A DNA stretch of 64,000 bases from NCBI GenBank assembly GCA_947000775.1, contig CAMQGK010000327.1, positions 15,027,501-15,091,500 on the forward strand, in the 5' to 3' direction. Of the stretch, positions 48,894-64,000 are shown piece after piece. How positions within the stretch are numbered: the stretch's first letter is position 1; each line of letters starts with the position of its first letter. The notes under the pieces were generated by a model. That model had not been told where the DNA came from. It did no database searches and was given only the letters and a program-made list of their open reading frames with translations. Made by a program: the position numbers and the translations under genes. This DNA is from Pterois miles (Eukaryota; Chordata; Actinopteri; Perciformes; Scorpaenidae).

Positions 48894-49500
48894 ACTTGCC
48901 CGGTAGGGAAATCTACTTGACCGTATACAAATTATTGTATTTATTGGTTATCAAATAACAACAAAGACCAAAGTTAATTGTCATGTTTAATTTTTATTTA
49001 AATAAATGAATCTGGATTTTTTGCCCACATCCTCCAACGCTATGGTACCCAACTAAACTGCAGTTTTTAGGTTAATTGAAATGCTTGCTTGCATTTAAGC
49101 TCATAAACTTTGTCTTTACTTGCCGCCATTTTCTTGTACTGTACATATGCAACGCTCAACAGAGATGAGTAGTAAGAGAGAGGTCTCACTTCTCAGCTAC
49201 TTCCATCATCAGCTCTGGAAAAAAAACTGAGTTGATATTCTTTTTAACCACTCAATCATGCAAGTGAGTTGCTGAATTTACTAGCCTGTCATGGCACTTT
49301 ACTTGCCCGTATCCAAATTGTTGTATTTATTAGCTGTATCAAATAACAGCAAAGACTTTGTCATGTTTAATCTTCATGTTTATTTATTAAGAAGGAAGCG
49401 AGATGGCTCACTCCGTAGCGCCGTCATCTTCGGCTCTGGAAAAACAATTTGTGTAAGGTCGGGGAGTTGCTAGATTTACTAGCCCTATGTATTGTTGAGC
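48894..49500 (+). repeat. diverged direct duplication in intron 1
   Basis: A module of ACTTG, CCGTAT, CAAATT, TTGTATTTATT, CAAATAACA, CAAAGAC and TGTCATGTTTAAT motifs appears from about 48,894 and again from about 49,290. Both copies end with GAGTTGCT, ATTTACTAGCC and related bases (near 49,270 and 49,470). The second copy is shorter. It is probably repeat-derived. Confidence 0.55.
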
Positions 49501-50004
49501 CCTGGAGTGGTTACTGACATTGAAAATCTGTATTCCTGAAACAGGCCGTCATCTTAAACTGAGTAGTGAGTTCGTTAATGCAACAGGTTGATTACAGGTC
49601 AATTGCAGTTAACCAGACTCTCGTCTGTTGTCTCCTGAATGCCCTCTTTAAGCCTCATGGTGTGTCGCTTACCTTTTGGCCTAAAAGGTTTACAAAGGTT
49701 TAGAGTAAAAAAAAGACAGAACAGTTTTTTGATATGTGAAAAGACAGTAGGCTGTTTATGCTGCTCAGAGAGGTGAGTTTCTATAGAAGCAATCATGGTG
49801 ATCACATCACATAATATTCAGACAGCCTGTTGTCTGCTAGCAGCTCAGGTTGATATCTCTGAAACAACACCTCAGAGATTCAGGGTTGTGATGAAGCATT
49901 TCCTGTGAGTATGTAAAACAAATGTTTGCTCGCACCTCAGACACAATTTTAAGGGACGCCACTCAATAGGGAAGCTAATTTTGAAAAAGAAATTTAACCA
50001 ATAA

Positions 50005-50458
50005 GCGACCATGTTAACAGATTATTAACCGTGAACTGATCAGTTTAGTGCCTCACACTTGGCTTCCTGCCCTACATTATCACACACATACGCTCTGTCA
50101 GCGCAGCGCAACATTAGCAAGTGTCCGACACAGTGTGTGCGTGCGCTTGGTGGCAGGGAGTGTGGGTTTGTCGGTGCTGTTATAGCTGTTTATGCAGGTG
50201 TAGCAGACAGTGTGTGTACAGTTTATTTGTCCGTGAATAAATGCTACGAGGCTACAGCTCCTCCACTCTGTGCTCCAACTTCCTGTATCTTGCAGCTCTG
50301 GCTCAGACTCTCTAAAGGTGGACCAGCCAACTGACAAGCCGGTCCATTGAGTTTTGCTTAGCTTTTAAAATTAATTATAACTATTTTGTTTAACTAATAG
50401 CGTTAATCAGTTAAAATTCTTAATGTTGGTTAAACTGTTAATAATTAACATCCCTACC
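50005..50458 (-). mobile_element. hAT-like MITE, minus strand, in ctnnb1 intron 1
   Basis: The right edge GTTAATAATTAACATCCCTA is the inverse complement of the terminus at 1,831. The left edge CATGTTAACAGATTATTAACC is a decayed inverted copy. The interior has no transposase frame. Its interior differs from the 1,831 element, so only the ends are shared. Confidence 0.5.
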
Positions 50459-52116
50459 ATTCAGATATCATTACCTTTTAGCATTATTGGCTCCTGTTAC
50501 GCCTGACTTAATGATTTCTCTGGTAGAACCCAGTTTCCTGCGCAGTACAAGTCATTTCAAAAGTAATTGGCTATTTCACTGGCTGAGGTACTTTATTGAA
50601 CCGTGTTTTATTCTATAACAATCTACTAAATCACATAAGGTCCCCACCTCCAACATTCAGTGTGCCCTCCTGAATGATCGCACAGATACTTGATATCAGT
50701 TGAGATTTTTCATGGTCATTTTTTTAAACATTTCTTTCAGACATGAACAGCAAAGTTGCTGCTGTCACATCTGACCTCACAACAGTAACAGTCACACACC
50801 TATTGCATCAAGCCTTGTGGCAGAAAGAAGAGCAGTAGATGTTTGGTTAGTTTCATTAATGATAGTAGTGCATAGCGTACAGACACAAAGTTGGAGTGAC
50901 TTTAAGTCTGTAGTCTTAACATTTAGTACTGCGGTTGGTCTGTTGGGCAAACGCATCATGCTGATGTTAGAGTAGTTTATGCTTCTTGTTTGTTATAATA
51001 GAAAGATCTATATACAAGATTTAAAGCTAGTTGTACTCAGTGTGGTGTTAAACTACAGTGTCTAAATGTGTTTTCAGTGGATGGTGCTAAACAAACATGG
51101 GCACGGCATCCATGTCAAATGAAGATCAGCTAAAGGAAGACTTTTAGTGTACTTTTAAAGAAAGTGTGGTCTTATTTCCATGATGATTGTAGATAATGTG
51201 GAACTGACAGTGTGCCAGGTGGTCTGGTTTTAACTTGGTTAGTTCACTGCAGGAAAGTCTGTCACCTTCTAATTTCAAGATATGAATCAATTCATGGCTT
51301 TTTTTGGTTGCACTTATCTTCCTTCAGTGTGCCTATTTTAGTTTTATAGCATGTCCAAACTGGTATGCCATGATTGAAAAGGATTTGGTCTCTATTTTCT
51401 TGTTGGATTAATCTCAGAATAACCACAGATGTACTTTTGAAAGGACTTGACAAAAGGATTTCAGATTTTTATGGATATACAGACTCTTTCTGTGTCTCAT
51501 TTTAGCCAGGATTTTCCTCCATTTCCTGTTCTTGTGTCTGACTGTCATAACATTTATCTTTGGGTATGAATTGGAAATACCTCTGTTTCAATTTTCCTTG
51601 TTTTTTTCTGAATTAATCCCCTCTCGCTCGCTCTGCCTCTCTCCTGCCATCGCCAGTGTTTGCTTTCCTGCAGAGTGTGGGTTCAGCTTCAAAGCCAGCG
51701 CAAGAATGCGTATGCCCTCCTCCCTCCTCTTTTCTCCCCACCCAGTGCTCCACTTCCCCCTGTCCTTCCTCACCTAAATTGTTGCTCACTGCTACACTTA
51801 ATGGTGGCTTTGTGTGTGAGAGCTGCTGCTGCTGTTTGCATGTCTGGCTTTAACAGAAGAGGAAATCCAAGAAAGGGAGGTGGCGGGATGGGAAAGAAGG
51901 CACTGGAAAGTCACGTTTTCATCTGAACCAACCACCATCCATTAATTTTGAGCCATGTTTTTCTGGCGTAACCTTTTTGTTACATTAAAATGGCCGGTGT
52001 TTGACTGGAAGGAAAGGACTGGCAGTGTGCAGGGTAGAGGGAAGGGGTAATGGAAGGTGAGATGCCACTGAGGCAGTTTGACTGACTGCTTTGCTTTTTT
52101 TTTTTTCCTGTTTCAG

Positions 52117-52154
52117 ATCAGGAAGCTGTGTCGGCCGCGGTTTGAGAAAGGAAC

Positions 52155-52167
<13 letters not shown>
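52117..52167 (+). CDS. ctnnb1: ctnnb1 exon 2 (start codon; residues 1-4)
   Basis: 38 nt of 5'UTR followed by the ATG at 52,155 and MASQ, plus one base of the next codon. Acceptor TTTCAG at 52,111-52,116, donor GTGAGT at 52,168. The tiny coding start in exon 2 matches vertebrate beta-catenin genes. Confidence 0.93.
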
Positions 52168-60253
<8,086 letters not shown>

Positions 60254-60289
60254 ATACCAAGACCGACATTACACTACACTTTCTACTAG

Positions 60290-60612
60290 GTAAGAATATC
60301 CTTACAGTAGCCTTGTGTTGGCCAAAATGAATGAATGAGAGGCAATTTTTTGGGCAAGATGTGAAAGTAGAAGCTCAGTTGGGAGGTTTTCTGTCTGGGT
60401 AAAATGACTGAGGGGGGAGAGGAGGGTGGCTTTGCTCACTGTGGCTGCTGCATGTTCAGACTGTTCCTAATTACAAAGCCGTGTGATGTGGTGTGTGTTG
60501 GTGTTTGATCTGTGGGTGGTCTCTACCAACACTTCTGCCCTGTCTCCTTCCTCTCACCTCCTGGTTTTCCCCTCATTTCTTTTTTTTTTTTTTTTTTTTG
60601 CTCTCTTTGCAG
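60290..60612 (+). other. ctnnb1: ctnnb1 3'UTR intron (intron 16)
   Basis: 323 bp, GTAAGA to TTTGCAG, with a T run of about 20 at 60,580-60,599 that serves as polypyrimidine tract. The human gene also has a spliced 3'UTR at this place, as I recall. Retention of this intron would not change the protein. Confidence 0.8.
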
Positions 60613-61420
60613 CTGTATCATGTGATCTGGATGAACCTGCATCGTGATTCGCCCATATGGAGGAGGCGGGGTTTCAGAAAGTGCCTGAAGAAGACTCAAC
60701 AACAGCAAGCAGAGTTTCCTGTCTATGGGAACTCCATTGGGACAAACTAGATTTAAGTGCGGTTCTGTTCTGGTTTCAGCCTGACGGAGGGCTGACTTCA
60801 AATCCTGACATGACACACAGATCAGATTTTGATCTCACCAATTGATTTTTGAAAAACCCCTTTTATGTACTTTGTTTTTCATTTTTACTTCAATTGTTTT
60901 ACTTTTCTCTTTTTTTCTCCCCTCAAGTCTGTAATGGTACAACTGATTCTAGCTTGCTTTTTTTATTATCCTGAATTATGATATTCATCTCTTGTTTTTG
61001 CAGTCCCTTGTATTTTACGTCTCTGGTAGTGTTGACTTTTTTTAGTGGTAATGCTCATCCAAGTAAAGAATCTGATCACATTTTAAATGGTGTCCAAACA
61101 CTAAAGTTAATCAGTTGAATTGTATTCTGATGATCAAGTGTAACATTGTGTAGCTTTTGTATAAAAAAAACATGAATTGGAAATCATGGTCCAAATATCA
61201 AGCTATTTTCTTGCTTTAAAGATGGACACTGATGTGTCTCTGCTGTTCCAAAGGGGGGTGTAGCTGACCTAGCTGGATGGGTGTGGCTGTGGAAGGACGG
61301 GGTGGTGGAGGAGGAGCTCTTATTGGTCTGCTGTTACTAAGGGGTGGGGGGTAGTGGGAGGAGCTGGTTGCTGTAGCCTGCTGTGTTCTGAAACAATAAA
61401 ATGGACTGTCATTTCAATTG
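60613..61420 (+). other. ctnnb1: ctnnb1 exon 17 (3'UTR) with poly(A) signal
   Basis: The last exon starts CTGTATCATGTG and ends shortly after AATAAA at 61,395-61,400. Blocks such as TCAGAAAGTGCCTGA (near 60,675), TCTGTAATGGTAC (near 60,930) and GTGTAACATTGTGTAGC (near 61,139) closely resemble the human 3'UTR from memory. A G-rich stretch (61,341-61,360) lies just before the signal. The cleavage position is approximate. Confidence 0.8.
61395..61400 (+). terminator. ctnnb1: ctnnb1 polyadenylation signal AATAAA
   Basis: Canonical AATAAA hexamer 1.14 kb after the stop codon (3'UTR including the intron). Cleavage is expected 10-30 nt downstream. I see no other canonical AATAAA in the last exon. 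Confidence 0.8.
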
Positions 61421-62814
61421 GACGCCTCCACGTCTCATTTCAACAACCCCTCAAATCCATGAGGACCCAAGTAACACCCTAACCCTGAACAACAGCTGGG
61501 CAGCGTGTGAAAACCTGATGAGCCTCCAACTGTGAAAACAAGTGTCCACATCCACCTGCGGAGGCCAAACAGCAGGATACCAGGTCAGGTCACCAGGTCA
61601 GTTCACCAACTTCCTCATGAGAATGTGTCAAATTGCAGTTAGTATAATTTAATCAGGTGATATTGCACAACTGAACAATAAGGTTTGTGTTTGCTGTAGC
61701 TTTAAGCTGAAGTAATACCGTCCCATGTGTACATGAGCTTCTGTTTGGCACAAATTACATCAGAGGGTAGTCTCTGCATGAAGCCAAAACATCTGGATCG
61801 CCCCTTAGCTGCAGTATGCATCAGACTGACAATGTGTCATCCAAAGTATGTTTGTGTGACCAGGCCACCTTTTAGAGGAAATCAACCCCATGTCCCTCAT
61901 AGACGGTAGCGGTGTAACGAGAATAAGTTTACTTAAAACAAGCAGGTAGCAGTAATGACGCTATGCTGAAGAGTAGCTGTGTAGTTGTTTGCACCAACAA
62001 TAAATCCAGAAACACTGATCTCCAATTTGGCTTTATGGTTCCAAGCTACAGACCAGACCAGCGTAGCGTCAACGCCGAGGCTGCGCTCCCTTTTAGGGGA
62101 AAGAAACTATTTACTTGTGTAGTTAATGACTAAATGATGCTGGTGACCGTGACTAGCATGGCTAGCTAACGAATGCTTGAGTGGGAGGCTGCTGCAGTAA
62201 CAGTCGCACACTAACATAGCAGCATCAGACTGTCGTCTCCAACTAAATCTCCAACTAAACTATACATCAAATAGTTGGCTGTTAACACGGTGGTTATTCA
62301 CAGACATCACTTAGCTTGACAGGATTCAATCAAATCTGTAGAGATGTCTGGATCAGCAATAGCCACTTTGTTGGACAGGGGAAGACTGAAGGGACATGAC
62401 GGCAATCAAACTTAACTTATTCAAGTATCTGGAATGCTGAGGCTCAGGCAAGGTCGCAAAAAAATTATTAGATGTGTATAAAACAAATGTGCAATGAGAT
62501 GAATGCATACAGATTTGTCAAAATTAAAATACTAATGTCAAATTTCGGTTTTCTTTCCTCCAAAAGGGGGCGTGTATGTGCCGGTCTGATGTACAGGTCA
62601 TAAAGCCAGTCTTCCATGTCCACTGCAACTCGGGCTCCGAATTATGTCAAAATCTCACGATGGCACTTTGAGGAAGTGGAGACGCGTTGTCTAACTTCAT
62701 GTACAGTCTATAGTTTGAACGTTTGGTAGCACGCACGTCCCCCCAGCTACTAACACACATATCTAATTCTGCAGGAAACGCTGCACAATATGAAGTTTTT
62801 ACTATGTGATTGAC
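61421..62814. other. downstream intergenic DNA, no gene recognised
   Basis: No exon of a neighbouring gene is recognised. The part from about 62,580 to 62,720 (CTTCCATGTCCACTGCAACT, ATGTACAGTCTATAG) resembles a dispersed teleost repeat, but its borders are unclear. Confidence 0.45.
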
Positions 62815-62860
62815 TGTGAATTTCCCCACTGTGGGACTAATAAAGGAATATCTTATCTAA
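62815..62860 (+). mobile_element. LINE 3' end fragment, second copy
   Basis: GTGAATTTCCCCACTGTGGG then an AATAAAGGAATATCTTATCT block, the same 3' end as at 17,763-17,829, but with almost no pentamer expansion. Confidence 0.75.
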
Positions 62861-63543
62861 TACACAATCATGGCCAAAAGAATTCACAACAATATTACAT
62901 CAATATCCACAGAAAATTTTAATCAAATGCAAAATTCAATTTGGTCAATCGCAGCGTTCTACAGTCTGTTATTTCTGTATAACAGGCTGTTGCTGTGGAC
63001 GCCGTTCTGATGTTGGTCTGTGTAAAATGATTTCTTAAGTGAGATATTGTGCAACTAGCAGGTCATAATTATGAAAGAAACCCCTTCAGGATGATGAGAT
63101 ATGTCCATGTCCGGGTGCAGCATCACTCTGTCGAGGTTTCTTTCACAACAATGACCAGCTCGTTGTACATTATCCCTCGCTTATTGTGCCTTTTGTCTAT
63201 TTTTGTAGGTGAATGAATTACACTTTTAGTTTATGGAGGAAGGGAGAGAGTTTGTTTCCACAACTAAACAAAATCCGCTACAAGTGGTAGCATAGCGATC
63301 TACTGCATGGTTGTTGTGTGGAGAGTGTTGACATTATAAAGGAACTACTATGTGCCGCTGTGCATGCGTCTGTTTGGGTGTATAAACAAGGATTGGAGTG
63401 ATGACTAAAAGCCTTGAAAGTGGTGACCATGTTTGCATGTCCAGGATGGTTTTTGCTTTTTTCAGAGGACATGGTGATGCATGGGGGAGGGTGGGGCGGT
63501 TAAAGGACTCTTACTAATGTACTACCCCCCACTAATGATAGAT
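62861..63543. other. downstream intergenic DNA, nothing recognised
   Basis: Unique non-coding DNA between the LINE tail and the TIR element. Confidence 0.5.
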
Positions 63544-63715
63544 TACCATATTTTTCTCACTATAAGGTGCACTTAAAATCCTTTAATTTTCTCAAAAATC
63601 GACAGTGCGCCTTATAAACCGGTGCGCCTTGTATATGAAAATAGATATTCATATTGAAAGTTATTGATAGTGCGCCTTATAATCCGGTGGACCTTATAGT
63701 GCGAAAAATACAGTA
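63544..63715. mobile_element. short MITE with CACTATAAGG inverted termini
   Basis: The left end TACCATATTTTTCTCACTAT and the inverse complement of the right end TACTGTATTTTTCGCACTAT agree at all but a few positions over about 27 bp, and both continue into AAGGT. Inside, GTGCGCCTTATAA with CCGGTG repeats at least twice. TA flanks both ends. No coding capacity. This is a widespread repeat type in vertebrates. Confidence 0.75.
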
Positions 63716-64000
63716 CTTTAAGTCACAATGTTCAATTTATACAGTTAAACAAATTGGCACGAGTGGTAGACACCAGATATACCTGTGATCAACAAGATGA
63801 TGAAATCCAAACTTTGTGTCTATGCAAGTAATGCATGGATACAAAGTTGTGATTTCTGTGCAACTGTCTTTGGTTTAGGGTTAGAGTTAGACCCTAACCT
63901 GTCTTTGTGGAGAATGACCTCAGTCTTAAATGTTACTGGCGCTGGTCTCTGCTGCCATCTTGCAGAACATTTTAATTTGTGTGGCATCATAACTCCTGAT
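63716..64000. other. intergenic DNA to window end
   Basis: No gene recognised. A small inverted TTAGGGT/ACCCTAA pair lies at about 63,875-63,898. Confidence 0.5.

Larger units (their letters stand above)
44237..52116 (+). other. ctnnb1: ctnnb1 intron 1
   Basis: A 7.9-kb first intron, by far the longest. Its first kilobase is CpG-rich and continues the promoter island. It contains a diverged direct duplication (48,894-49,500) and a hAT-like MITE (50,005-50,458). The open frames inside are unrecognised. It ends with a strong polypyrimidine tract and CAG at 52,114-52,116. Confidence 0.6.

Noticed and set aside
63875..63898. TTAGGGT/ACCCTAA inverted pair
   Set aside because: Seven-bp arms only. 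Too short to separate from chance.

Overview
This is vertebrate nuclear DNA from a ray-finned fish, most likely a percomorph teleost. The window holds one recognisable protein-coding gene with vertebrate GT-AG introns. The rest is AT-rich non-coding DNA with teleost-type repeats: tRNA-headed SINEs, LINE 3' tails, TAGGG-ended MITEs, a Tc1-like relic and many long CA/TG, TA and ATCT microsatellites. Nothing bacterial, plasmid-like or phage-like is visible.

Layout. Positions 1-43,980 are a 44-kb stretch in which I recognise no protein-coding exon. It contains three same-strand copies of one ~0.7-kb MITE family (3.4, 18.1 and 21.2 kb). The third copy is split by a later SINE insertion with a perfect 13-bp target-site duplication. 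There are further SINE, LINE and MITE fragments, ten or so microsatellites, a CpG-dense patch at 7.5-7.7 kb, several short perfect inverted repeats, and non-repetitive stretches that look like candidate regulatory DNA.

Positions 43,980-61,420 are the complete beta-catenin gene on the plus strand (ctnnb1, or its teleost duplicate). It has a CCAAT/TATA/YY1-like promoter, a non-coding first exon, a 7.9-kb first intron, 15 coding exons and a spliced 3'UTR. The joined coding sequence is 2,349 nt, giving 782 residues that are near-identical to human beta-catenin. The phospho-degron, the 12 armadillo repeats, the C-terminal transactivation tail and the DTDL terminus are all present. The segment corresponding to the single 339-nt exon 9 of human CTNNB1 is split here by a 99-bp phase-0 intron. 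Intron 10 carries an internally deleted Tc1-like transposon in antisense orientation.

Positions 61,420-64,000 are downstream intergenic DNA with a LINE tail and a short TIR element, and no recognised gene.

I found no undescribed multi-gene system. The observations most worth checking are the apparent fish-human conservation of the spliced 3'UTR, the extra intron, the nested repeat insertion, and several small palindromic non-coding elements in the upstream desert. Comparisons with human sequence are from memory and need an alignment.
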